A DNA stretch of 64,000 nucleotides, taken from the NCBI RefSeq assembly GCF_004359215.1, contig NC_090610.1:10837474-10901473 (forward strand), given 5' to 3'. Position numbers and translations under genes: made by a program. Of this stretch, positions 20,657 to 33,297 are shown piece by piece (position 1 is the first letter of the stretch; every line of letters begins with the position of its first letter). The stretch is from Bremia lactucae (taxonomy: Eukaryota > Oomycota > Peronosporomycetes > Peronosporales > Peronosporaceae). Below the pieces are notes generated by a model that was not told the DNA's origin, made no database searches, and saw only the letters and a program-made list of their open reading frames with translations.

Positions 20657-22114
20657 TAACAGTACGATGGTGATTATATCGTACCGGATTTGGATGACAG
20701 ATTTGATGTCATTCCTAGGTTTTCCTTGGCTCAGAAAATATGAGCCAATGATCAGCTGGCAGCATCGATCCGTAAAGATGCCTACCACTTGTTCATCAGA
20801 TGGCCATCTGGTGAACGTCTTGGAGCATCCACAAGCGTGTGGATGTACTACGAGTGAGTGCGATGGCCTCACTTGTGGTACGGTCGTTAGTACAACCGCA
20901 CAAGATCACAGTGTGATTACCAATCACAATGTGGAGTCAGCTGCCGGTGGCTGTGTTAATGCACAGGCAGCGCCGAAGGTCCACCACTCGAATAAGTCGA
21001 GTGGATTGAGACATGAATATACGCCTAGCGGGCGACGCTCAAGAAAGATACCAGGTGTCCAAAATGGACAACACGAGGTCGAGTAGAGAGTCGACCGTAG
21101 AGGACCCGACTGTTATAGCGCAATCACACTCGGAAGACGTTGAAAGAAAAGGTCCCCGCGTACTTGAGAAGAAATCTCCTCAAATAGGTGAAGTGACTAG
21201 ACTTCAAGATCCCGAGGGATTATTCCCTCTGCACCCTGTGGATAAATCCCAGGAAGAAACCGAGACATTAACTAATCTTGGCTAATAACGGATCGAGAGT
21301 AGGCGCTTCTACTCTTGATCTGTATGCGCCTCCGAAGTTAACTTCGGAGATAACTCAATTACCAACCCTAGAACCTAAGCGGTTCTTGAGAGATCTGCAT
21401 TGTGGGAAAATCAAGCAGATCTGCGTACTCGTCACAGAGGACGATTACGTAACCGACATTCGGTCAGCGGTAATTTTTGCAGAGAACGAACGGGTTCTCA
21501 GCAGCTCATCGATGGACGAAAGTGTCCTCGATGTGAAGACTCGGATTGAAAGATACAGTACTCAATCTTGGGAGTCACTCAAGGGAAATCCTCTATACGA
21601 GGATTTAATAGAATTCAGGGATGTATTCCCTGAAGCAGTTCCATGCGAGTTGCCTAAGGATAAAGGCACTCGACATGAGATCGAGCTCAAACCGGGCTCG
21701 AAGTACTGTGTCATGAAGCAGTGGCCACTGCCTCGTGAACAAGTACTTGCGATCGATAAATTCTTTACCGATCGAGTAAAAGCGGGCCACGTAAGGGAGT
21801 AAACCTCCCCACATAGCTCTCCGACCTTCTGTGTGCGAAAGGCCACAGGAGGGTGGCGGACAGTGCACGCATTGAACAAACTGAGTTCTGCAACAGTACC
21901 GGCTCTAACGCCGATACCTAGAAAAGACGTAATCATAGATGTTATGTCTAGGAGCACGATCTTTTCTTCTATGGATCTGATGGATGGGTTCTATCAAATC
22001 CTTATGCGTAAACGAGACATCTCGTACACAGCAGTGAGCACTCTTAGTGGGATGCTCTGGGAATGGCTAGTGATGCCTCAGGGGTTAGTAACGCTCCTGC
22101 AACATTCAATTGAT
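20657..22114 (+). pseudogene. pol fragment: protease C-terminus, linker and RT N-terminal half, family A
   Basis: Protease end (FLGFPWLRKYEPMISWQHRS), Cys-rich linker (GCTTSECDGLTCG), a linker segment deleted in the sister copy at 9790 (TPSGRRSRKIPGVQNGQHE), a 174-aa ORF 21278-21802 with LPTLEPKRFLRDLHCGKIKQ and FRDVFPEAVPCELPKDKG, and RT SSMDLMDGFYQILMRKRDIS to MPQG. A stop at 21802 and a frameshift near 22085 break it. From about 21339 it is copy 2 of the 5.8-kb repeat. Confidence 0.8.
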
Positions 22115-23534
22115 CGTCCTAATCTGTCGGGGATGCGGGTAATATTGCTCCCTGGCTAACGCACCCCTTCCAAGCGCACCAGGCTCTTGGCACTGTGTCG
22201 GTCATGCGACGCTTGACTTACTGTCAGCTCTCCGTCTACTGCCACAGGCTCTTGGCTCTGTGCAGGACATTCGGACGTATGACTACTTGTCATCGTCCTT
22301 TCCACTACCTCAGTCTCCACGAGCTAGAGGAGAGTCATCACATGGTCATAGCCTCGTACTAGAGCGCTAAAGGCCAGCAGGGTTGAGGTCCAAAATTACG
22401 AGACCCCAGGGACTATGCTACCCATTTGTTCAATAACTCTAAACTCAGGGGTAGCTTCAGAATCCGAGTCAGTAGGAAATCTCGCCCCTACTACGCTCCT
22501 GCAGTTCCCGACTTCTCAGTGGTCGATGCAAAACTCATGAGTCTCGCACACTAGTTCTTGCCATTGCCCTTTGGAAAGTGAGTCCTCTTGCTGGGCGTCT
22601 TCGCACCAGAAGGGACCCTGGCATAGCAGCGAGCTATCATATGGTCGCGCTTGCCGCATTTAGAACGGACTACCTCTGCATTGCCCGACTCCATGGGAGC
22701 GGCATCTGACCTCTCGGCCGACGGCTTATACCAAGCTGTCGCCGAGACACTGCTGAAGGATTGATCCTAAACTAAGGCAATTTAATTTGTCTCTTCCATC
22801 GTCGACGGCACCTTTAAAAGGGGCCTTAGCCCGTGCCGTAATCCGTTCGTAAACGTGGGCATCCGGCATAAGCACCGAGAAAGCCCACTCCGAGCCCCAA
22901 GTCCCTGCGCCAAGTGCTCTGCCACCTCCCGATGGTGTTTGTGGAGGTGGAATAAATGTGAACAATCCATATTGAGGCTCACTCTCACTGACACGCTCAG
23001 AGATGCGGGTCGTGGGAAAAAATTCAAGTGCTACTAAGTATAGGCTGGCTCGTCTATTGCGGCCACGCTATACTTAAGCACACACCTTAGTACAGCGAGG
23101 AAGCAGTTAGACGTCTACCCTTGCGGGCAGTGAGGTAGTTGTGGTGGGCGCTTTAGCGACCTCACCCAGCAGACTAAATACTCTAGTAAAGTGTCGTCAC
23201 GGGAGCGATGATCCGACTCCTCGTGGCCGCTTACCAAGTAGGAAGTAGTTTTCAGACTGATTTGCATTTGATCGCATTAAGGATATATACCTATTTTTGC
23301 CAATCATAATAAGTCATCGCCGTAGATAACACTAATATGTATTGCGCGCGTATCTTTATAAATACCTCGCGTAACAAATGACGCTAGGCGTTATCCCTCC
23401 TAATTTGAATACATTTAATGTGCATCACATACACAATGGTGGGTTATAATGTGTATCACACCAAAGTGGTGGGTCTACTTACTTTATCTAAGTTATTAAC
23501 CATCTTCTTAAGAACTTACAGCGTACTTAATGGG
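22115..23534. mobile_element. Insert in RT, copy 2 of the block at 10566-11985
   Basis: Essentially identical to the first block, including the minus-strand 79-aa ORF (22965-22726) and the zinc-knuckle remnant. It adds no independent evidence for function. Confidence 0.45.
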
Positions 23535-23538
23535 GACT

Positions 23539-24054
23539 GTAACATTCAGGCAACTTTAGCCCGTTACATGCCACAGGGACTTAGTAATGCTTCTGCAACA
23601 TTTATCCGATGTGTAACCAGTCTGTTGAGATCGGTGCGGATTTCGCACCGAGTTATTTTGATGATATTTTCGTTCATAGCAAAGCTATGAATGGAAAGTC
23701 GGACGTTGAAGTACGTCCGAAGACTCTTTCACTAATGTGTAAGCCCAAGTTGCATGCAAATCTCAAGAAGTGTATATTCGCTGCAAGCGACATACCACTT
23801 CTTGGGTGCATCGTGGGTAAACACGGTGTACGCCCGGATCCAGATAAGATCAAGGCGATCACAGTTAGCCTGTGCCAGTCGATGTAAAGGGACTTCGAAA
23901 GTTTCACGGCGGCGTACTTACATAAGCACCCCCGCAATGATGACGAAATGACAGTACATATTTTTTCTTGTGGCCATGGAACGTTTATTGTCAGCATTCC
24001 TTTGAGGATATCAAGCAAAGCTTGATGCAATCTTCAATCCTGTCGATTGCGGAC
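23539..24054 (+). pseudogene. RT palm/thumb fragment, copy 2 of 11990-12505
   Basis: The same residues as in copy 1 are present, including APSYFDDIFVHSKAM, with the same frameshifts, as expected for a block duplication. Confidence 0.75.
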
Positions 24055-24055
24055 T

Positions 24056-24554
24056 AAGACCGTCAGACAGAATTTTTCATCGATGCCTTTTTCCGGCATT
24101 GGTGGTCTTCTTTTAAACGAACAAAGGATGTCACCTTTGTTCCAAGCTTGGTTAGCCTTTGTACAGAATGTGCAAAGCATAGGCCGTGAGGCCTGGCTTG
24201 ACAAGCTCAATGCTTTCCGTGAATGGCTCGAGAAACGTACCGTAGTCGGTGCACGCTATAAATTGCTCCGTTTGCCTAGAGAGGCAGGAATCCGTTGCCT
24301 CTCGTGAGGGGGCTCATGCCCACGCTGCTTTAAGGGGCAGGTCATGCCCCTAAGGAAGCATGTTCCCTTAAAAAATCTCATTTGAGGACCCTCATATGCG
24401 CCAAGAGATAGAAAACATACCATCCTTCTGCGATGCGCCAAGAGATAGAAAACATACCATCCTTCTGCGAGCGCGGGAAGCACTCGTTCTCCGATAGATC
24501 TTCTGTCGGGAAAAATGAGTCTCGGGACGAGACTCGGAACGTCCAACATCATTT
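24056..24554 (+). pseudogene. Antisense-ORF fragment, copy 2 of 12507-13005
   Basis: The ORF at 24047-24307 carries the same FQAWLAFVQNVQSIGREAWL segment, and the 37-bp tandem duplication recurs at 24396-24469. It shares its decay with copy 1, so the copies separated after inactivation. Confidence 0.65.
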
Positions 24555-24566
24555 GGAACGAGGTTC

Positions 24567-27123
24567 TTAGCTATCGTTCGAGGGCGGATACCCTCGCCAA
24601 CAACGAGCGAGATAACTTGTTATAACCCCCTCTACCTCACGCTGGTTCGAGAAGCTTTCAATAAGAATACGCGTCTCACCACTCGAATCCGTCAATGGAT
24701 GTGGGAAGGAGGAAAAATCGAGTTCGCCTCGTTTGACGAACCGAATCACAATTGTGATTTGGATCACACCCTTTATTATTTATAGGGGGGCATTGATCAT
24801 GAGCGATCTTGTCGCCGCGAGTTAGCGGTGACGATTGATAATGTGGCCAGATGAGAAACTGTGTGCAGGTCGCGACTGATCAACTGGCGAACGAAAGGAT
24901 ACATCAGTCCCTTCACAACGAGCTGGTGAAAAGCTTGTCAGAACATCTCATCCTTGGAGGGAAGAGTGGATCGTCTGGTTCAAGAAAGTCAGACTCTGAT
25001 CCGAGACAATAAGTCTTTGGCTCGGAACCATCAGGCTTTGACCGTTCCCGTGTAATCTGGAATCGGAAGAAGCCTCGTGCTGATGGTTCGGGCGGAGACG
25101 CCAAACATAAAACGTAGGATGCGTACGCATGCTACGAGGCAGCTCGATCGTGTACGCATTGCCTTTGCGATGTAGTACACCAAATGGGCCGATATGCCTA
25201 AGCAGTATTTTTTACTGCCCACATTCGACACTTCATGTTTGGTAGGTTTACCGTAGACACTACGACTAGATCATTAACACAAGATGAAAGAATGCTTGCT
25301 CTCCATTTTTGTCAGAGTTCCGTTTCTGTCGGTCCACCGCGTCGGCGATGGAACTTTGTACGAAACGGACCACTGCTTCTCTAGTCAACAGGAAGTCACC
25401 TGCTGACTCGATTTTAATTATGATTTCAGTGCGCCCGGCTCGCAATGCGGAGATTACAATATTCTCATTATCGAGGATATTATCGTTATCGTAAATAGTA
25501 TTGTTTTCGATACTGAGTCTTTCAGCATCGTTATCAAAGTCAGTAATAGCATTATTGTATTACTGAGTTTTTCCACTTCAATGGTAATTAAATCAACATT
25601 GGTTTCTTCGCATTGACCTTAGTGCTAATGCTTGATGAGCAAGAGCTAGAGGGTTCTTTGCACGAGCGAGTCCCCCTTGAATAAGAGTCACTCTCAGCCA
25701 AGGTGGGCATAAGTGGGTAGCGTAAGCCATTCACGAATAATAGTGTATGCTTTGTACAAAGCTTTGCACTGAATTGTCGATGGCATATTCTGCCTCCGTT
25801 ACTACAGCAAGATGTACCATTTTGCTGAAACGATCACCAAAAATAAGATATTTTTGGTGATCGTTTCGCACCTTCTTCTTCGAAGATAACGTCACCGGTC
25901 ACAAGGCTGTTACCTTCTTTCAATCCGAAACTCTTATGTTCGTAGTCGGAGATCCGAAGACGAAGTCCATAGATACAAGTCCCAAATACCAACACTATGC
26001 AGGAACACAGAGGCTTTAACGAAGCCCGGGATAAAGCACTGGGCTTCACCCGTTGACAAACTTCGCAAGCACGTATGTACTTGCGGACGAAATCATACTG
26101 TCGTGGCCAGTAGAAGTCGCGACTTATCGTGAGATAGGTCTTCTCACGTCCACGATGACCACTTATTGGTGCATCGTGGCACTCATACATGATGCGTAAA
26201 CGCAAATTATTATGGGTGGGGATGACGACACGAGGTGAGTCGCCAGCAGTGACTGTGTAATACAGCAACCAATTCCGTGTTGTGTATCGATCTGTTGAGG
26301 ATCTATAGAATTTCGACAATTTCTTAAGGATTGTTGGGATGGATTTCTTAGGTAATTCATTTCGAGTAGTGTTGACGACGGAACACTTATTGTTGCAACA
26401 GTGGCCTTATGCTCACTGTTAATTTGCGCAGCCGGCTCAAAATCGGGCTGGCGCGAAAGAACATCAGCGACGACGTTAAGTCGTCGTGGTTTTTACTCCA
26501 CGAAGAAGTTATACTCCGCGAAGAAAGACAACAATCTCGCCATTCTTTGCGAGAGATGCGGACTGTTTACGGCCGTGCGTGAAGACGCATGGTCCGTATT
26601 TATAACGAACGGTCTATCTCCCTCCAAGAGATAGACCCTAATTTTAATCAGTGCGTATTTCATGGCAAGGGAGCTCCTGTCATGCATTGAAAATTTGCGT
26701 TCAGCTGGTTGTAGCTGACGCGATTGATAACAGACGACGCGCCCTGCGCCGTCTGAGTCATATTGCATTAACGCACAGCCGATTGCAAAATCGCTGGCGT
26801 CACAGACTACATGAAAAGGTCGGTCTTCGTCAGCAATCGCCAGGATTGGCGATTACAGTAAGCTTTCCTTGATACCCTAGAAGGAACGCTGACAATCAGC
26901 GTTCCAGGACCACTTGGCATGTTTTTTCAACAAAGAAGAAATATGTTCTGTCATTTCGGCATAACTGCGTGAGTACTTGTACAGGTACAAGGATCTTTCA
27001 AAGTCCCTTTAGCCAATGGTGATCGCCTTATCTTTTCTGGATACGGGCGTACACCGTTTTACTCACGATGCATTCAAAAAGTGGTATGTCGCTTGCAGCG
27101 TAGATCCACTTCTTGAGATTTGC
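24567..27123 (-). pseudogene. Family A chromodomain, integrase, RNase H and RT C-terminus, copy 2
   Basis: Collinear with 13018-15574: chromodomain remnant at 24767-24567, integrase zinc domain in the 161-aa ORF at 26319-25834 (one residue differs from copy 1: GHRGREK against GRRGREK), RNase H at 26768-26493. The 41-bp palindrome recurs at 25827-25867. It continues without a break in orientation into a different RT copy at 27124. Confidence 0.7.
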
Positions 27124-29555
27124 ATGCAAATTGTGCTTACACATTAGTGAAAAAGCCTTCGGACGTGGGTATGATGTACTTCAACGTCCGACTTTCCGTG
27201 TTTGGCTCTGCTATGAACGAAGACGTCATCAGATAACTCGGTGCAAAATCCCGCACCGATCTCAACAGATAATTTACATATCCGTTGAATGTCGCAGGAG
27301 CATTACTAAGCCCCCTACGTCATAAAATGGCCACTCCCATAGCATTACGCTTGGGTGCTTACTACTGTGATTGAGATATCCTGTTTCCCAAAAGGACACC
27401 AGATCCTTATGCGTGAATGGGATATTCTGTTTCGCAAAAGGACATCAGATCCTTATGCGTGAACAAGATATCCCGTTCACAGCAGTAAGCAACCCAAGCG
27501 GAGGATGTAATCCATCCTTCAGGTCCATTGACGAAAAGATAGCACTCGTTGACATACCGTCAATAGTTACCTATTTTCGTAGTATCAGCGCTTGAGCCGG
27601 TACCGTTGCAGCGTTCTATTTATTGAGCGCATGCACAATCCGCCACCCTCCTGTTGTTAACGCACACAGAAGGCTGGAGAGCTATGTGGGGAGGTTCACT
27701 CCCTTACATGGCCTGCTGCTAAGCAATTGGCAAGGAATTTGTCGATCGCTAATACTTGTTCACGAGGTTTGAGCCACTGCTTCATGACACAGTATTCGAA
27801 CCTGGTATCAGGTCGATTTCACGTCGAGTGCCTTTATCCTTAGGCAATTGACACGGTACGGTTTCAAGGAATACATCATTGAATTCGATCAAATCCTTAT
27901 ATGAAGGATTTGTTTTAAATACTCCCAGGATTGAGACGTAAAACGTCTAATCCGGGTATTTTTATCGAGGCCAATTTCGTCAATTGATGGGCTGCTGGAA
28001 ACCGTTCGTTCTCAGAAATACTATTGCCGACTGAATATCGGCCATGTAAATATCATCCGTGACAAGTACGCAGATCTGCTTGACTTTGCCAATACGCAGA
28101 TCACGCAATAACCGTTTCAATTCTAGCGTTAGCAATTGAGTTATCTCAAAAGTTAACATCGGAGGCGCAATTAGATCAAGTTTCAAGCGCCTGCACTTGA
28201 TCCTTTGTTTACTAAGACATTTATGTCTCAGTTTCCTCTTTGAAACTTATTTCCAAAGGAACCTGGGAACCTTTAACCACAGGTTTCCGGGGACTTATTC
28301 CTACTAATTCTTGAAGACTTATTCCCTCCAGTTTTATTTGGAGAGTATCCCCCCTTAACTGCCTCTAGCTGTGGTTGCGCCACCACAAAAAGATCCTCTA
28401 CGATCGACTCTCCAGTCGATCGTGGACTTTGGCACTGTAACTCAAAGACAGGAGTTGAACAAATTCTTATATCTGCTTTTCCAGCAAGCATCCTCGTTTC
28501 GTACCACTCAATTTATTCGAGTAGTCGAACTTCGACGCTGCCGGAGCTTATGCACAGCCGTCGATAACTATGTCCACGTTACAATGATGGACCTTCGACG
28601 CTGCCTGAGCTTGTGCACAGCCGTCAAGATCTAACTCCACAGTGTTATGGGTAGTCTTGTGCAGTTGTGCGAACGACTGATCGACCGAACCATAAGTGAG
28701 GCCATCGCACTCAATTGTAGGAGATCCATATGCTTGTGGACGCTCCAAAGCGTTCATCAGATGACCATCTGATGAACGAGAGGCAGGCCTCGTCACGGCT
28801 TGATGCTGCCAGTTTATGCATGGCTCGTACATTCTGAGCCATGGTAACCCAAGGATGGCATCATATTTGTAATCCAAAATCCAGTGCAATGATATCATCA
28901 TCGTACTGTTTATTCTTTAACGTGTATTGGGATATAATTACACGTTCCTTTACCGTTACAGATGCGCCTGTTGCTAGGCGCACTGTTATCCTCGCTAGAC
29001 ATATATCGCGCTAAATGAATTGAGTCTGCAATTTTCTAGCGATTGCGTCGTATGAAATTATTCGACACCCCAGAATCGACTACGGACTTAAGTGGCAGTT
29101 TGTTTTGAAGGTGATAAGGTTGACCTCATCACCTGGGGCAGTTACACACAATGTTTGTGTGAGGAGCAACTTTTGTCACAAGGCCTGCAAATTCTTTTGA
29201 CGTTGCTGGATCAGTAGGGCACTCCGCATCTATTGACCCGACACGATCCGTCTCGCTGTTGCGATTTCGCAAAAGCGTCGGATCCCCGTCCTCCGTTATT
29301 CCTAGCGGGAGGTCGATCGTTTCGCTGAGTGTTTCAAGGCTCTGGGCGGGGCATTACAATCATAGGCGTAGTGGCCCGTCTTGACAACGATTACATTTTT
29401 GTAACCGTTTGGAATTTGAAGAGCGAGGTTTCTCGCACTCTACATACGAGAGATCCATGGGTTCTGGACCGCCGTTTTCTTGTCGTATCGGTGGACTATA
29501 TGCACCCGAGTGGACGAAAGCCTGTTTCAGGCTGAATCCTCCTAAGTAAGGTTCA
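27124..29555 (-). pseudogene. Minus-strand family A RT, linker, protease and gag zinc-knuckle end
   Basis: Element order on the minus strand: gag CCHC region and tail (29555-29220), protease with DSG (VVDSGVSNNFIRR near 29080-29040) and YDAILGLPWLRMYEPCINWQ (28840), a Cys-rich linker with a short tandem duplication (28530-28625), KLTFEITQLLTLELKRLLRD near 28130, then RT. In the RT a ~130-bp piece (27386-27515) is in plus orientation (HQILMREQDIPFTAVS) and contains a 46-bp tandem duplication. Numerous stops. Confidence 0.7.
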
Positions 29556-32400
29556 TGCGTAATGACATAACCAACAAGTCATTGTAGGGTCAGTCGGCAA
29601 TTAGGGCAAGCAGGAATTAAAGCTGAGAAAAAAAATGCACCGCTAAATTCGGTGGGTCGCTCTTAATGCAATGTTAACAGGGTCATGGACCCAATAACTC
29701 GTGGGTCGATAGGCAGCATCCGACCAAGGATCGAGACAAGCGAAACACCCGGTCTCCCGAAGAGATTAAATGGGGAGGACTAGGCCTCAACAAGCATCTA
29801 ATGATTATTGCCTTTGAAGAGGAAGAATTGGACGCAACTGCGAGAGGTAAATTCGATCGCTCAATGCAGCCAAACGAGAAGACCGAAAAACATACGACAA
29901 ATTGCAGATTAAGCTGAAGCGCAAAATATTGAGCTCGCTGTCAGTTGATCTGGCGCCGCGCGTTTATGGAACCGGTACTGAAATGGTTTGTGGACATACC
30001 TTATAGAGTATTATTAAGGAAAGGAAAATTCTACGACCAAGTCAATCGAGATAAGTGTCTTATACGATAAGTTGCATAGTACAAGAATGTCAAGACAGGA
30101 ATATTGACCTTCGTGAGCGACTGGTTACACTTGGGGCTACGATTTGCTTATTACGAAACGAATAGGTTCATCTTGAACAGCTCGCCACGCTCAACGATTT
30201 TTGATGCTGCAGAATAAAGGAGATTGCTACGGATACGCGGATAGCCATACCTGGTGTAATTTGATTTTGATTGCGGAAAGAGCAGCTAAGTATTAGCATA
30301 TTGCTGGTAGAAAAAAACTGAGTTTCGACCACAGCCAAAAAGATGAAAAGGATAGGCAACTTACTCAAGAGATGTGAATCCTTCTCAAACTCGGTAAGAA
30401 AAATTAAATGCAATGGTGCTGGGCATTCGTGCTAAGACTGCTAATTAAGAGAAGACATCGTGGAACAAAGGGACACTAGACACTACATACTCAAGTGAAA
30501 AGAAGCGTCCTGCCAAGAGTAGCCATGCAATTACGCAATCTTGGAAGACGTCAGCCCAGATGCATCAAAGAAGGTACATATATTTCGGACAAAAAAAGAG
30601 ACTGAGCAGCGAAAGGAAAAGTGTGACAAAAGAAATGTGGTCAGAGCTGAGCAAGAACCAGCTAAATTCGGGTCAGCGACAGACATGAGTACAGAGTCCG
30701 TCATGGCAACTCGATAGTGCCAGAAACACACACGTGATCTTAACAATCCGTATTTATAACTACGAGAAATTTAATTGTAACAAATAGCGCAATACTAGCG
30801 GATTTGTGTTGAAATTTTTGACGAGAATAATTGGCATATGATATGTAGAACTTAACACCAGAGTAGGTGATGCGCGCTCAAAACCATGATGGAAACGTCC
30901 TGTGTCCATGGGGCGAATTAAATCTTGTTTGGCAATCTCCACTGGAGCACTAAGTTGAGGATCGAAGAGGAGAATAGAAGTTTCGAGTATGGTGAAATGA
31001 TTGTCTGACAATGACTGTGCCTTCAAACCAAGATGGCAAGTACGTGCTAAATATGGCATATAGCCAGCATGGATACTACAATGAAATTTACATAACTCCA
31101 GATATGCTTAACACTAAAACGGGACGATAAGCTTGTTCACCAAAGCTGATGGAATCAACGACCTGCAAAAAAGGCATGAGCGCCTATAACACTTAGTTCC
31201 AAGCTACTATACGGTCATGGCCAAAGGCATGATGCTGAAAATCGCTTGTTCCGAAATGCAAGATATGTCACCTGACGAAGAAAAGAAAGAACTTGTCAAA
31301 GAAGTCGCTCTCACACCACATTAGTATTCCAAATGACTTGATTTATGCTGACCTGCTAATTCCTTCTAGGGAAAATGAAACACATCTTTCTGCATAATAA
31401 TCACTATCGGTAGTTCTTGCAGATATGTGATTATGTACCCCGTAGTTACGAAGTAAGCATCATAAGAAAACCCACTTATTGAAAGATTCATATCGTGGGG
31501 TGAACCTCAAGCGGAAAGGCGAGTTAATTTTTTAGAATTTGACAACGGACTCGAGTCCGTAAACAAGGAGATCGAGGGATGGTAACGAAAGCGAAAATTG
31601 CTCGCTGCGCAGTGCCTCCAAATTCTTCTCATATGAACCTTTGCTAACGAGCTTATCAAAGCATATTTAATCCAAGTTAATCAATAAAAAACGTCATACG
31701 TGGCTCACGATCAGATATGCATCATGTTTCGACATTCGGCGCAATTGCATACATTAACGCACCAGTGTCGGCTTGAAGAACAAAGTGTGACCGAATTGCA
31801 ACGATTGGATAGTGGTCAAATACCGCGAAAAAACAGCTAGCTATAAATTGTATGTACGTGATTCACAGACAACTCGATTCGTTGTAGTTGCACGCATTGA
31901 TGAGGACACCTTATTAACGATAGACACGCCGAAGTTGCAATGTTCAGCTTCAAAGATTGGTGAAATAACTCGTCTAGCGATGGCGATGACATGCCAGACA
32001 TTGATTGTGATGATGATAACGATGACGGCTTGAGGACATGGTCTGATGTTTCATCGGACGACGATTGCAGTGATGACGTCATGGATAATACTTAAGCTAA
32101 TGGCGCTACATCACTCAACGACCATGTTTTCATTTGCGCATTAGCAGACGCAAATCATGCAGCGAAACGTCGGCAAGCAAAGAAAAAAATGATGTTACAG
32201 TGCAAGATAAGGATAACTAATCAAACTATGCGATAGCGCAGAATAAAAAATCCACGGATGCCAATGAAATTAGCGAATAAGACCTAAGAACAGAGGAGGA
32301 TAAAAATATAATACATGGATCTTAGAGACTTGCAGTGTTAATAGAGCAGATGTATCAAGTCAAGAAGATACTGATGATGCGGTGAGAATAGGAGATAACG
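29556..32400. other. 2.8 kb without recognisable genes; probably decayed Copia and unknown repeats
   Basis: Only short broken frames are seen. A plus-strand stretch near 30055-30100 reads YDKLHSTRMSRQEY, compatible with a Copia gag, and an acidic plus-strand frame (DGDDMPDIDCDDDNDDG) lies at about 31978-32090. Neither is sufficient for a call. Confidence 0.35.
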
Positions 32401-33049
32401 AATCCTAAGGAAACAATTCCTCCGAGATGATATTTGGTGGGTGAAATGGAGAAAATAAATCCACAGCAGATCACCTACCAACTAGATTAAATGAGTTCTG
32501 GCGCGATTGTATATTCTTGACAACAATCGTGAGACGGCGGCGTACTCGAAAAGAACCTAAAAGTCACATTTTTGTGACGTGTCAAACATGGACAGATATC
32601 CGAAGTATTGAATCTAAGCAAAGGAGCCAAAAAGAGGCAGTGAAATCAAATTTCTTGAGGGAAGGTCAAACCTTCGTTCCATTCTCTTCCAGACTGATGA
32701 AGGCCATACAGTGCTTTGACTACCTCCCCGAGTTGCATGGAAAGCCAGGAATTCTGTTTACGCATTACTTTATTTTCAACAATACGCCGTGAAATTCAAC
32801 TGCGTATAATTTTAAAGTAAATACGGCTGGCAGGGCCTGCTATAGCCGAGAAAAGGTCATCCTAGCTACTGGTGAAAGAGTTTCGTGATAGTCGATTCCG
32901 GCCTTTTTATGAATTTCAAGTGCCAAGAGGCGAGGACGAAAACGTATCATCTGTCCGTCACTGTCGTTTGTAACTTGAATTCGCCACGTTGCTCGAGTCG
33001 TTTTTCTTCTCTGACAAGAACTTTTGATAACCTTTTCATGCATACCTTG
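32400..33049 (-). pseudogene. Copia (Ty1-type) reverse transcriptase N-terminal half, interrupted by family C
   Basis: The minus strand reads MHEKVIKSSC ... SDGQMIRFRPRLLALEIHKK and AGIDYHETLSPVARMTF, the classic Copia RT entry, then VKALYGLHQSGREWNEG near 32700. Stops are present. The frame is cut at 33049 by the LTR of family C and resumes in frame at 48515 (minus strand reads EWLTGTEIELQ up to the break). Confidence 0.85.
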
Positions 33050-33297
33050 TGTCAGGATGAGGGTAAATTACGACTGAATTAAAATTAGTTTAACTAACCG
33101 ATACTTTTGGTATACTCCTTAAGGTATCGCCTATCCTTAATCTAATTCTTACTGAGTATCATCTCTCCTAATTGCGCAAACCTTTTTACTTGTTTTTATT
33201 ATGGCGCATATGTAAAATTGATTTAAAGAAAATGAATGGTTTAAAAGGTAAGTCGAAATGAGTGGTCAAGGGCTGAGCAAGATGACTGGTCCTTACA
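33050..33297 (-). mobile_element. LTR-C, 3' LTR of family C copy 1 (248 bp)
   Basis: Plus-strand TGTCAGGATGAGG...GGTCCTTACA. In element orientation it begins TGTAAGGACC and ends CCTGACA. It is identical, as far as I can read, to the 248-bp LTR at 48267-48514. The left-flanking 5-mer CCTTG (33045-33049) equals the 5-mer right of the other LTR (48515-48519). The polypurine tract GGGGAGGA lies directly upstream and overlaps the pol stop. Confidence 0.9.

Larger units (their letters stand above)
21339..27123. repeat. 5.8-kb direct repeat, copy 2 (partner 9790-15574)
   Basis: Collinear with copy 1 at +11549 bp. At the right end identity stops inside a minus-strand RT (CTTGAGATTTGCAT). Both copies continue into homologous but clearly different RT sequence in the same orientation. 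Confidence 0.9.

Noticed and set aside
28530..28625. Short repeats suggesting a CRISPR-like array
   Set aside because: Only two imperfect units in a Cys-rich gag-pol linker, in a eukaryotic genome; a simple tandem duplication.
29556..32400. Possible host gene in the 2.8-kb retroelement-free stretch
   Set aside because: No frame above about 100 codons, no splice-compatible series of conserved segments, and only faint Copia-like words.
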